DNA of 64,000 nucleotides from Acidobacteriota bacterium (GTDB lineage Bacteria; Acidobacteriota; Thermoanaerobaculia; Multivoradales; Multivoraceae): NCBI GenBank assembly GCA_029263415.1, contig JAJCXN010000030.1, forward strand, positions 59,223 through 123,222, given 5' to 3'. Shown here piece by piece: positions 1-7,115 of the stretch (positions within the stretch are counted from its first letter, which is position 1; each line of letters opens with the position of its first letter). The translations under genes were made by a program, and so were the position numbers. The notes beneath the pieces are model-generated. The model did not search any database. It saw only the letters and a list, made by a program, of their open reading frames with translations, and was not told where the DNA came from.

Positions 1-1540
1 CCGTGAAGGGTGCATCCTGGGACCTGAAGTAGCGACTAAATGGATCGGGAAACAGGCCCTCTTCAAGAGTGACGTGAAGGGTGGTTGCGGTCTCCCTCAG
101 GACCTTCATCGCCGAGCCGCCATGAGCAAGTGCACGCACTGCGATAGGCCGCTCGCGGCCGTCGTTCATGCGCATCATCGGGATGGACATCACACTGTAG
201 ATAGAGTCCGGTGGGTTCAAGAGGACCAGCGTTTTTCCTTCCAGGTTCTGATCAGGAACGCTCGAAGAAGCCGCTTCCATGCGGCGAGCTGCGTCGTTCT
301 GCATCGCTAGAAAGAAGTAGGCCAGGGCTGGAGCGAGTACCAGATGCAGGATGAGTAGAGCGGCGAATCCGGTGCGTACCAGCCTGCTCGAAGGCGCGGG
401 CTGGGCGGCACTGCGTTCGGTGAGGTCGCGGGCTAGGCATCCGATCATTCCCATTGCGCCGAAGCCAACGAAGAAGAGCAGGCGATTTTGGGGAGTGACT
501 GCGCAGACCGGCGCGAGCGACACTAGTGAACCGAGTAGGAAGAAGCGACACGCCGGATCGCGCCGCAAGGTTCCAGTGAATAGAAGAGCGAGCAGTGCGA
601 CGGTGATGAGTGCCGCGATGCGCAGAGGCTGCGCTGCGCTGGTGCCGAGTTCGATCACCGACGCCCAGTCGGAAGGAAACGGTGTCCATTGCCCGAGAAG
701 GAGCGCTGCGGCACGATCTGTCGTTATCTGAAGAAAGCCGATTGGTTCTCTGAACGGGTCGATGTAGACACCCGATCCTTCCGAACCGAATCCTCCCATT
801 CGATGCACAGCGAACCAAGCGATGGAGACAATCGCGTTGGGTATCAACGCTCGCACTCGCTCGAGCAAAGTGCCTCGGTCAAGAGTCAGGGCGAAGCTCC
901 CCAAGAACGCGACCGTCGAGATCGCCAACTCTCCTGCTGAAAGAGCCAGTGCCAAGCAAAGCGGCGAGAGCCAAACCCCTCGGTGCCATTTGTCCTGGCG
1001 CTGGCGCGCATGACAGTAGAGGCAGGCCAAGCCGAAGAACGTGGCAATCAGCGCGTTGCGGTTTGCCAGGTAAGCCGTTGGCAGCGCGTGGGCATCGTCG
1101 AGAGCGTAGAGCAGCCCAGCGATGGCAGCGGGCCACATCGGCAAACAACGCCGATAGAGCACCAAGGCCATGCCGATGAGAAGCGCAAGCCAGATCAGAC
1201 TATGGAAGTGCATCAAGAGCGGTGAGTCGGGCCACAAGAGGTAGTCGAGTTGCATGGATAAGACGCTCAAGTAGCGCAGATTGGCGTGACGCAACGTTGG
1301 GTGCGACCACCACGGCAAGTGCCCACTCTCCATCTGGGCGCGGTTGGTGTCTGGGTCGCCGTCGTAAAAGACAAACAGATCGATCGCAGGCTCGCCTAAG
1401 CCAAGCAAGCGAAACCGCTGAAAGTGATCGTCGAGTTGGAAGCCGGAGAATAGTGCGGGGGCGAGAAGCGCGGCGGACAACAGGCCGAGAAGTAGCGGTG
1501 CCGAGCGGTGAGAGGCGAGAGATCGAAGGACCTTGAGCAT
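1..1540 (-). CDS. multi-pass membrane protein, GT-C glycosyltransferase-like (3' end outside window)
   Basis: An uninterrupted minus-strand frame of 513 codons runs from an ATG at 1540 off the left edge, so the C-terminus is not seen. A good Shine-Dalgarno (AAGGAG) lies 7 bases upstream of the ATG. The start MLKVLRSLASHRSAPLLLGL leads into a first hydrophobic segment, then a luminal-type acidic loop (GFQLDDHFQRF), and about eight to ten further hydrophobic helices. An acidic pair in the first loop, followed by many helices, is the layout of GT-C membrane glycosyltransferases, but I do not recognise the family. The seen part ends in a soluble region after the last helix. Function is inferred from architecture only; a large integral membrane protein is certain. 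Confidence 0.8.
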   Translation of the reverse strand, partial: MLKVLRSLASHRSAPLLLGLLSAALLAPALFSGFQLDDHFQRFRLLGLGEPAIDLFVFYDGDPDTNRAQMESGHLPWWSHPTLRHANLRYLSVLSMQLDYLLWPDSPLLMHFHSLIWLALLIGMALVLYRRCLPMWPAAIAGLLYALDDAHALPTAYLANRNALIATFFGLACLYCHARQRQDKWHRGVWLSPLCLALALSAGELAISTVAFLGSFALTLDRGTLLERVRALIPNAIVSIAWFAVHRMGGFGSEGSGVYIDPFREPIGFLQITTDRAAALLLGQWTPFPSDWASVIELGTSAAQPLRIAALITVALLALLFTGTLRRDPACRFFLLGSLVSLAPVCAVTPQNRLLFFVGFGAMGMIGCLARDLTERSAAQPAPSSRLVRTGFAALLILHLVLAPALAYFFLAMQNDAARRMEAASSSVPDQNLEGKTLVLLNPPDSIYSVMSIPMMRMNDGRERPIAVRALAHGGSAMKVLRETATTLHVTLEEGLFPDPFSRYFRSQDAPFT

Positions 1541-2034
1541 GGTGGGTCTCCTTGGGACTGGACAGGGAGGCGGCCGCTGACGTGAGGTTGTCCCCGAGGC
1601 CGGCGCTGGGTTCTTTCGTGACCCAAGTCTCCTGTGTCCAGTGGGTCGGTGCTTGACCGCGATTGCGAGCACCCTTGACCATTCTTGCGAACTTCTCCGT
1701 GTGCACCCTGTGGGAGTCGCTATCGACAAGTAGAAACGGCTTCGAGAGAGAATGGTCTCGAAGCGGTTGAAGAGCAGGCGAAGGTCGATACCAGCCGCGA
1801 TGTAGAAGAAGATGGTGCGGGTTCCCATCGCAACAGCTAGGAAGGCCGCTCTCGCTAGAGTTGCTGAGCACAGACGCCCCTGATTGATGCGGATATCGCC
1901 TGGCAGGGAGTGTCGCAACGCGCCAAGTCGCGCTAGGCTTCCGCTCCGCGAAAGGAGCGCTTGTGCAAAGTCCTCCCTCGCGCCAAGAGTCCCGCCTTCG
2001 ACGCCGCGGCTCGGTTAGTGTTTCGTAGCTACCT
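1541..2034. other. gene-free stretch before tRNA-Ser
   Basis: No convincing reading frame on either strand. The long minus-strand frame crossing this stretch contains the antisense of the tRNA and has no recognisable domain. It should hold the promoters of the membrane protein gene (minus) and the tRNA (plus), but I see no clear -35/-10 pair. Confidence 0.5.
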
Positions 2035-2124
2035 GGAGGGGTGGCAGAGTGGTCGAATGCACCGGTCTTGAAAACCGGCGTCCCTTCACGGGGACCGTGG
2101 GTTCGAATCCCACCCCCTCCGCCA
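2035..2124 (+). tRNA. tRNA-Ser (anticodon UGA)
   Basis: A 90-nt class II tRNA. The acceptor stem pairs GGAGGGG (2035-2041) with CCCCTCC (2114-2120), followed by discriminator G and an encoded CCA (2122-2124). The anticodon loop CTTGAAA gives anticodon TGA, reading UCA codons. A long variable arm (GTCCC TTCA CGGGGAC type hairpin) and the T-loop TTCGAAT identify it as serine. An intrinsic terminator follows at once. This gene is the source of the decayed copies found at about 4.0, 5.3 and 6.9 kb. Confidence 0.97.
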
Positions 2125-2125
2125 T

Positions 2126-2144
2126 GCGCGCGCAAGCGCGCTTT
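2126..2144 (+). terminator. intrinsic terminator of tRNA-Ser
   Basis: GCGCGC, a GCAA tetraloop, then GCGCGC and TTT directly after the CCA end. The same hairpin with its TTT is copied after the tRNA remnant at 4077-4118, and a degraded form follows the remnant at 5326. Confidence 0.75.
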
Positions 2145-2173
2145 GGCGTCTGGCGTGGGATGGTCGGCGGGCA

Positions 2174-2196
2174 CACTCGAGTTTGCAACTCGAGTG
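2174..2196. repeat. 10-bp perfect inverted repeat downstream of tRNA-Ser
   Basis: CACTCGAGTT, a TGC loop, then AACTCGAGTG. In the duplicated flank near 4150 the stem reads TCGAGCT/AGCTCGA, so a changed base is matched by a change in the opposite arm. This suggests that a hairpin, rather than just sequence, was preserved. It may be a second terminator or part of an attachment region. Confidence 0.6.
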
Positions 2197-2260
2197 CTTG
2201 GGACCGAATCCCTGCCGCAGAGTTCTGGGCGCCTTGGGAGATCGAACTAGTGAGAAGTGT

Positions 2261-3158
2261 TCACCTCCAACGCCACCTTCTCTGGTCCCAGGTTTGGACC
2301 TGTGCACTCTTGAGCCGCGGTTCGAGGAATAGTCTGACTGCAGCTACAAGATCGTCGAGGTCTTTCCATGCAAGATCGTTGTCCTGAGCCATCTTTCGAT
2401 ACGGCTCCTCCCAGAAGTGGGGTGGGTCGGGGACGGATGACGGCAGGGCGTGTGTACCGCGGAAATCAAATGTCTTTTCCAGCGCGCGTCCAAGGTCGTC
2501 GGCTCGAATCGTCTCCGTGGTCGCTAGGAGCGCAATGTCTGGCAGATCACGAAACGCGTGTATTCGGTCGATCTCTTGGCATGGTGTAGGCGTGGAGCTT
2601 CTCTGCGATGTGTGTGACAACTGGATAGAGGCGCACTTTGGGTGGCGCGATCCCGGCGAACCCGAGAGTGTCCGCGGCGATCACCGTTGTCGGCTTACCG
2701 ACCATCGGGTCTCCGAAGCCGACATCGATGCCAAACGGCTGTCCATAGACAATTCCAGCTAGTTGACAGAGTGCTCGATAGCGGTGGCCTTCGTAACGTA
2801 GGGCATCCCCTCCGAGCGTTGGATGGCGGCGGTCGCGTTGGACTTCGAATGTCATGAAGTCGGCGAGGTCGGTTCGGCCCGCGCCTTGGAGAGCATCGAG
2901 GACCTTTCGGGGCGAACCGGCGAAGGCTAGATCGATGTCTTTGGTGGTTCTAGCCCTGTCGATGCGTAGCTCGAGAGCGAGCCCGCCCTTCAGGGTCACA
3001 GCGTCGCCAAGGACTCCCGTTACGCGCGCAAGGAATCGATCGAAGACCAAGAGTTGGCGTCGGCGAGCGAAGTCGACCCCTGTAGAGGAGACGGTCTTCA
3101 GCCGCTCTTCAAGCGCCTGCTTGAAGGACAGGGGGGTTGCGTAGCTCCGGATGGTCAA
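2261..3158 (-). pseudogene. abiEii: AbiEii-type nucleotidyltransferase toxin, frameshifted
   Basis: Two overlapping minus-strand frames together make one AbiEii/AbiGii toxin. The N-terminal part (3158 to 2547) carries the nucleotidyltransferase core LKGGLALELR followed by TTKDIDLAFAG (the GG...DID-type motif), and the family segment RLYPVVTHIAEKLHAYT. The frame then stops, and the expected continuation DLPDIALLATTETIRADDL is found in another frame down to 2261. One extra base around 2551-2558 explains the break. The family GTP-binding toxin transfers nucleotides and is neutralised by AbiEi. The TTG start overlaps the antitoxin stop by 4 bases. The first 200 residues contain the catalytic motif, so a short product could still be made, but the C-terminal helical half is uncoupled. 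Confidence 0.85.
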
Positions 3159-3745
3159 GAGGCGCCGATGGCTTTGCGGAGTTTGTTCTTGAGTTGCCTT
3201 GCTTCTGGCTGTGAGATCAGGCCTCGCTGTCTTGCTTGGCGAAGTGCTTGCTCGATGAGATCAGGTGCGACGTGCGCCTCGATGCAATCTTGCAGAGTGC
3301 GGAGCGGTGTCGTGATTGGAATGGCGCTTTTGTAGGACCAATCCGCCTCTTTGAGGTCCGCGTAGCGGAGCTCGAGGCCGACTGGCTTGCGCATGCGGCG
3401 CTTCGCCCAGCGGGCTGGGACGGTCATCGTGACGTTGGCCGGAAGGATGTCTGAGAGATCGTGAAGAGCAAGAGCGGTCTCGTGAGAGAGAGTTCCTTCC
3501 TGCTTTGTCCAGAGCCAAAGCACAACGAGTCCCTCGTTTTCCGACGGGGGAAAGCGGACAAGGCGATAGATGCCGTGGCGAATTCGGTGCATCTCGCCGT
3601 TGCGCAGATATTTGTGCAGCAGTGGGTTGGAGTAGCCCGCTTGGATCGCCTGGCTCGTTGTGAAGTAGCCGTGTTGATCCTGGGCTATGCCGTAAAGAGC
3701 GTCCTTGCTGGGGCTACTGTGTATGTCGTCGGGAGGTGATGTCAT
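3155..3745 (-). CDS. abiEi: AbiEi-type antitoxin / transcriptional regulator
   Basis: Protein of about 196 residues (ATG at 3745; a TTG at 3754 is also in frame). An N-terminal winged-helix domain covers about residues 15-65 (GYFTTSQAIQAG, RNGEMHRIRHGIYRLVRFP), the typical AbiEi DNA-binding part. The rest is the AbiEi antitoxin domain (TLSHETALALHDLSD, LRTLQDCIEA). In this type IV system AbiEi represses its own operon and counters AbiEii. The gene is upstream of, and overlaps by 4 bases, the frameshifted toxin, which is the normal order. The antitoxin frame is intact although the toxin is broken, as expected for a decaying pair. Confidence 0.88.
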   Translation of the reverse strand: MTSPPDDIHSSPSKDALYGIAQDQHGYFTTSQAIQAGYSNPLLHKYLRNGEMHRIRHGIYRLVRFPPSENEGLVVLWLWTKQEGTLSHETALALHDLSDILPANVTMTVPARWAKRRMRKPVGLELRYADLKEADWSYKSAIPITTPLRTLQDCIEAHVAPDLIEQALRQARQRGLISQPEARQLKNKLRKAIGAS

Positions 3746-3746
3746 G

Positions 3747-3781
3747 GCACACAAAGGATAGCCGAGGGTTAACTTTTGTGC
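3747..3781. promoter_or_regulatory. possible AbiEi operator (imperfect inverted repeat)
   Basis: GCACACAAA at 3747-3755 faces TTTTGTGC at 3774-3781 immediately upstream of the antitoxin start. AbiEi proteins are known to bind inverted repeats in their own promoters. The match is imperfect and no -35/-10 pair was convincing, so this is tentative. Confidence 0.3.
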
Positions 3782-3996
3782 GATCTCAGCTAGCGCGTCG
3801 AGCTATCCGGCCTCGTTCGACGCTCGGTAGGGCCGAACCTCTTCCCTCGCTTCTTGGGGGGTGCAATTCTGGGTGCATCGCGTGGCAACAGATAGCAACT
3901 AAGGACTGCATTCGACAACTAGGGGCGTGCCGGCGAGACGGGGATTGACCGTTGGTGGTTGTTGCCAAGAGTCGCTCGGTGTTGTATCCCGCCAGA

Positions 3997-4118
3997 CTTG
4001 AAAACCGGCGTCCCTTCACGGGGACCGTGGGTTAGCTTCGCAGTCACTGCACCACCCGCCCCTAGCCCCTCCGTGGTCGAATCCCACCCCCTCCGCCATG
4101 CGCGCGCAAGCGCGCTTT
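3997..4118 (+). pseudogene. decayed tRNA-Ser 3' copy with 43-nt insertion, plus terminator
   Basis: Bases 3997-4033 are identical to 2067-2103 of the tRNA (anticodon loop, variable arm, start of T-arm). A 43-nt segment (4034-4076) interrupts the T-arm. Bases 4077-4118 then match 2103-2144, that is the T-loop, acceptor 3' strand, CCA and the terminator hairpin with TTT. The flank after it (GGGATGGTCGGCGGGCACAC) also matches the flank of the real tRNA. The 5' half of the tRNA is absent, so it cannot function. Confidence 0.9.
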
Positions 4119-4206
4119 GTCATATTGCGCGGGATGGTCGGCGGGCACACTCGAGCTTCCAGCTCGACTACTTTGCGGAGACGTTCAGACCCCGTTACTT
4201 CGCCGT

Positions 4207-4443
4207 CTACTCCGTCTGTGAGCGCCAATACTTCGCTTGGGCCTTTAGCGCTCGTTGCTCCTTGTTGAGCTTAAGAGCCTGCGCCGATCGATACTTTGTG
4301 AGTCCAGGAGGAAAGGTACGCGGCAGGATGCTCTCGGCTAGGTTCCAGGTCCGCTCAATGGCCTCAAACAGCTCTTCGCTACCCGCGGGATACCAGCGCT
4401 CGTCAGGCATCTCATTGATGCTCTTGTACTTTCGGATCGGCAT
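4207..4443 (-). CDS. small protein partnered with nucleotidyltransferase
   Basis: A 78-residue basic protein starting MPIRKYKSINEMPDERWYP and containing RTFPPGLTKYRS. I recall this pattern (basic N-terminus, 'S.EEMP..RW', then 'FPPG...YRS') from small uncharacterised proteins encoded beside nucleotidyltransferases. That recollection is not a database result. The ATG is 2 bases after the stop of the nucleotidyltransferase, so the two are co-transcribed and probably coupled. A toxin-antitoxin-like pairing is plausible, but which partner is toxic cannot be told. Its end reaches into the flank of the duplicated tRNA region. Confidence 0.7.
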   Translation of the reverse strand: MPIRKYKSINEMPDERWYPAGSEELFEAIERTWNLAESILPRTFPPGLTKYRSAQALKLNKEQRALKAQAKYWRSQTE

Positions 4444-4445
4444 CG

Positions 4446-4913
4446 CTAGTCCTCTAGGTCGAAGGCGTTTCGCAGAGCCTCCGCGTCCGCTCGGTCTTTC
4501 AAACGGACCGTGTCCTTCTTCATCTCGTAGAGCGTCTGCGGACTCACAACACTGACCTTGGTTCCTTGATAGTCGATACGCCGACTCTTCAAGTCTGAGA
4601 AGGCGAAGGCGTCACCCAGCCTCGTGAGAATGTCGATATGAAACGCCAACCCCGGAGGGTTGTATTCGACGGCGGGATACTCGCCAAGGAGGTCCTCCGG
4701 CGTAAGCTCCTCAAGCTGAGGATCGTTGAAGACGGACATGAGCGCGGCTCGGAGTCGGTGGATGTTCTCGACGTTTGGCGCGACAAATAGATCGAGATCC
4801 TCTGTGGCCCGAGCGAGGCCCAGTAGGTTGAGTGCCACAGCGCCAAATACAACGTACTTCACGCCATGCGATTCGAGTGCAGCCAGAACCTGCCTTGTCG
4901 TCGCAACGTCCAT
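4446..4913 (-). CDS. nucleotidyltransferase (MNT/AbiEii-like minimal domain)
   Basis: A 155-residue single-domain protein. An N-terminal helix is followed by YVVFGAVALNLLGLARATED and LDLFVAP: the G-(A/G) turn and the D-x-D pair (EDLDLF) of the nucleotidyltransferase fold. A later FHIDILTRLGD gives a third acidic residue. The C-terminal part has a lysine-rich helix (LYEMKKDTVRLKDRADAEAL) typical of DUF6036-like nucleotidyltransferases. It is intact and leads a two-gene unit with the 78-residue protein. Tandem 27-bp repeats containing inverted repeats lie 40-110 bases upstream and may be its operator. The substrate is unknown; an island TA-type or tRNA-modifying role is an inference from context. 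Confidence 0.85.
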   Translation of the reverse strand: MDVATTRQVLAALESHGVKYVVFGAVALNLLGLARATEDLDLFVAPNVENIHRLRAALMSVFNDPQLEELTPEDLLGEYPAVEYNPPGLAFHIDILTRLGDAFAFSDLKSRRIDYQGTKVSVVSPQTLYEMKKDTVRLKDRADAEALRNAFDLED

Positions 4914-4955
4914 AGACCAACGCTAGCAGTATGTTGCGGGCAATCGTTCGCGTTT

Positions 4956-5022
4956 CCCACCGGTAACGGGCACTTGGAGTTGCCCGCCGATAACGGGCAA
5001 TTGGACTTGCCCGCCGATTACC
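4956..5022. repeat. 27-bp tandem repeat with internal inverted repeats
   Basis: Unit CCCACCGGTAACGGGCACTTGGAGTTG at 4956-4982 (27 bases, first 20 being CCCACCGGTAACGGGCACTT), second copy 4983-5009 with few changes, then a partial third copy to 5022. At the unit junction TTGCCCG (4980-4986) faces CGGGCAA (4994-5000), a perfect 7-bp inverted repeat. It lies upstream of the nucleotidyltransferase gene on the minus strand, where an autoregulatory operator would be expected. Confidence 0.7.
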
Positions 5023-5057
5023 TCCGTGTCGCTGCCGCATCCGAGTGTGGGTCACGA

Positions 5058-5302
5058 TCAGCCTCCAAGCCGGATGGAGAGGCCGACTCCGGTGTACAGA
5101 AGTGGGGTGGGTAGGGCAGTAGTGACGGCAGCGCATGTGTACTGCCGGAAATCGAATGTCTCGTCCAAACGCGCTACGAAGGTCGTCGGCTCGAATCGTC
5201 TCCGTGGTCGCTAAGAGTGCGATGTCTGGCAGGTCACCGGTCGATCTCTTGGCATCGTGTAGGCGTGGAGTTTCTCTGCGATGTGTGTGACAACTGGTAG
5301 AG
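5058..5302 (-). pseudogene. chimeric remnant: barrel-protein C-terminus joined to AbiEii C-terminal fragment
   Basis: Bases from about 5097 to 5302 are a diverged second copy of the AbiEii region 2416-2627 (shared stretch GGTCGTCGGCTCGAATCGTC and CTCTGCGATGTGTGTGACAA), with a 14-base deletion exactly where the first copy has its frameshift region. Left of it, minus-strand bases ending at a TGA (5058-5060) read TGVGLSIRLEA, close to the C-terminus GIGLSIRLGD of the barrel protein at 12122. No open frame spans the unit. It is debris from duplication and recombination. The tRNA remnant at 5326 follows immediately. Confidence 0.75.
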
Positions 5303-5325
5303 AGGCTTGCAGCTCGACTGCTTGG

Positions 5326-5366
5326 GAACGAATCCCACCCCCTCCGCCATGTGCGCAAAGCGCGCC
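5326..5366 (+). pseudogene. tRNA-Ser 3'-end remnant
   Basis: GAACGAATCCCACCCCCTCC followed by GCCA reproduces the T-loop, acceptor 3' strand and CCA of tRNA-Ser. After it GTGCGCAAAGCGCGCC is a degraded version of the terminator hairpin. Upstream GCTTGCAGCTCGACTGCTTG resembles the flank at 2180-2210. Only the 3' end is present. Confidence 0.8.
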
Positions 5367-5491
5367 GAATAGCCGAGTGATTGGTCTTTGGGTTGCCAGT
5401 GGCGTGGGCGCGATTTGGCTGCAACTCCCGATCGCGGCTCGATGGGCATTCCCGATGCCAGTCGGTCACCGTCCTGGATGTCGAGCGTCGC

Positions 5492-6649
5492 TTACTCCGT
5501 CGCGCCGTACTCGAAGAGCGTCGTCACTGAGCCGTCCGGACGAAGCGCCCGAACTCTCGGTACGATCTCGGGGCGCTGCCAGAAGCGCCACCACGCGGCG
5601 CGCCTGATAGTGGATTCGAGCACATAGACGCTCCCGTCATGGACGTCAACACCGTGAGGAGACCAAGGTGCTTGGGCGTCGAGGGCTGTGGTCACTTTGC
5701 CTGACGGGCTCACCCGCAGGACTCGTCGGTTGCCGTAGTAGGCGAGGTAGGCGGCGCCGTCCTCATCGACCGCAAGGTCGAACAGGATGTTCGCGCCTGA
5801 GAAAGGAAGGTGCTCAGGGTCTTCCTGCTTGAGGCCTGTCGCCCGAGTTCGCAGGCGCCCGTCGGGCTGCCGGACGTACAATCTCCCGCGATCCAGCAGG
5901 TAGAGCTTCCTGTCCTGTCCCCACACCAGAGCGTCGATGCGGTCCAATGGGGCGTCGATCTGGACCGAGGACACTGAACCATTTGGGGCTCTCATAAAGA
6001 GCCGTGCATCACGCGCGAAGTAGAGGTTGCCCGAGTCGTCGACGGCGTAGGCCTGCACGTGAAACACCCGCGGATCGCTGGTCATCGGAATCACTGCACT
6101 CCACCCCCCGGGCGTCGCCAGCCGCCAGAGACCGGCCTGATGCGTGGCGCCGGCGGCCAGCCGCTCGGCGGCATAGACCGTGCCGCCGGGGCTGCGCGCC
6201 AGCACGATGTCGCTGGGCGAGCTCGCGGATTCGAGCGCAGCTCTTGGCGGGCGATCTGGGTCGAACTCCCAGACGCACGCGGCGTGTTGCTCGCCGACCA
6301 TCGGGCAGACGAAGGTGAAGAAGATTCGTTCGTGCCTGTCCACCACCAGACCACCCCACGGGTGGGCGTGTGCTTTGCCTGAAACGCTCAGGTGGAGAAG
6401 CAGCAGAGCGGCAATAGCGCACCGTGGGAACCAGCAAAGAACGGCCAGCTGTGACCGGTTGATCCAGCGCCTTGTCTTGCTACCGGGCAACAGCATTGAG
6501 TCAGGGCTCATGGGGCGCAGGGCTCCGGTTGGGTCGTCATCTTGGAGACAAACACTACATGATGGCGCCGGTTGAGGTTGCAGGGTACCGGCGCTGTTTG
6601 AGGAACCCTTCCGCGATTTGGACTCTTGTGTCTCACATTCGGCTGTCAT
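5492..6649 (-). CDS. exported beta-propeller protein (NHL/SMP-30-like)
   Basis: 385 residues from the upstream ATG at 6649; internal ATGs at residues 48 and 53 give a more usual signal peptide (basic stretch, then CAIAALLLLHLSVSGKAHAH) and may be the true start. The mature part is built of propeller-like strands with repeated patterns: GTVYAAERLA, GNLYFARDARLF, RKLYLLDRGRLYV, GAAYLAYYGNRRVLRVSPSG, GSVYVLES. These resemble NHL or SMP-30/gluconolactonase propellers, which act as periplasmic binding or lactonase-type proteins. I see no catalytic residues I can assign. It stands alone between tRNA remnants on both sides. Confidence 0.8.
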   Translation of the reverse strand: MTAECETQESKSRKGSSNSAGTLQPQPAPSCSVCLQDDDPTGALRPMSPDSMLLPGSKTRRWINRSQLAVLCWFPRCAIAALLLLHLSVSGKAHAHPWGGLVVDRHERIFFTFVCPMVGEQHAACVWEFDPDRPPRAALESASSPSDIVLARSPGGTVYAAERLAAGATHQAGLWRLATPGGWSAVIPMTSDPRVFHVQAYAVDDSGNLYFARDARLFMRAPNGSVSSVQIDAPLDRIDALVWGQDRKLYLLDRGRLYVRQPDGRLRTRATGLKQEDPEHLPFSGANILFDLAVDEDGAAYLAYYGNRRVLRVSPSGKVTTALDAQAPWSPHGVDVHDGSVYVLESTIRRAAWWRFWQRPEIVPRVRALRPDGSVTTLFEYGATE

Positions 6650-6930
6650 TTCACCTCAAGGGGGTTTGATCTGCATCGGTGCTTGACAAGCCGTCGATTT
6701 GCCAGAAAGGACTCTTGTTTAGGGCAACGGTGTTGCTAAAGGGTCTTTTACTTTGGTGTCGATTGGCGAAAGAATTCTTTCGAGATCTATGGCTACCGAG
6801 AGTACCTCGCGATTCTGAGCAAGGACGCGAATCCGCTTATGTAGGCGTGGACCAGGTCTTCTTGGCTCGAGGACATCTACACAACTGTTGGCTACGGATC
6901 CGGGGAGTTGCCGTTGGTTGCATCTTGCAG

Positions 6931-7040
6931 GTTTGAGAACCGGCGTCCGTTCACGGGGACCCGTGGGTGGGCGTCGCTTTCACTGCGTCACCCACTTGCT
7001 CTTCCGCGGTCGAATCTCACCGCCTTCGTTCTGCGTGGGC
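6931..7040 (+). pseudogene. second insertion-bearing tRNA-Ser remnant, strongly diverged
   Basis: TTTGAGAACCGGCGTCCGTT at 6932 onward matches the anticodon and variable arms, with the anticodon loop mutated. About 41 nt (GGGCGTCGCTTTCACTGCGT and onward) interrupt the T-arm at the same point as the 43-nt insertion of the copy at 4034, and the two insertions are related in sequence. TCGAATCTCACCGCC then resumes the tRNA. The upstream flank (GGTTGCATCTTGCAGG versus TGTTGTATCCCGCCAGA) is also related, so both copies descend from one interrupted ancestor. Confidence 0.8.
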
Positions 7041-7115
7041 AACCGCTCTTTGGTGCATGGCGCGGGATGGCCGGCAGGAACCCTTCGGAGCCTGCCGCTC
7101 GAGTGTGAGTCCAGA

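Noticed and set aside
1200..2174. A 324-residue minus-strand frame across the tRNA gene
   Set aside because: Its start (GGGGIRTHGPREGTPVFKTG) is the antisense translation of a tRNA, a known false protein, and the rest has no domain.
4711..5469. A 252-residue minus-strand frame over the nucleotidyltransferase
   Set aside because: It is a shadow of the true nucleotidyltransferase frame and of repeat debris; composition is Arg/Ser-rich and without family features.
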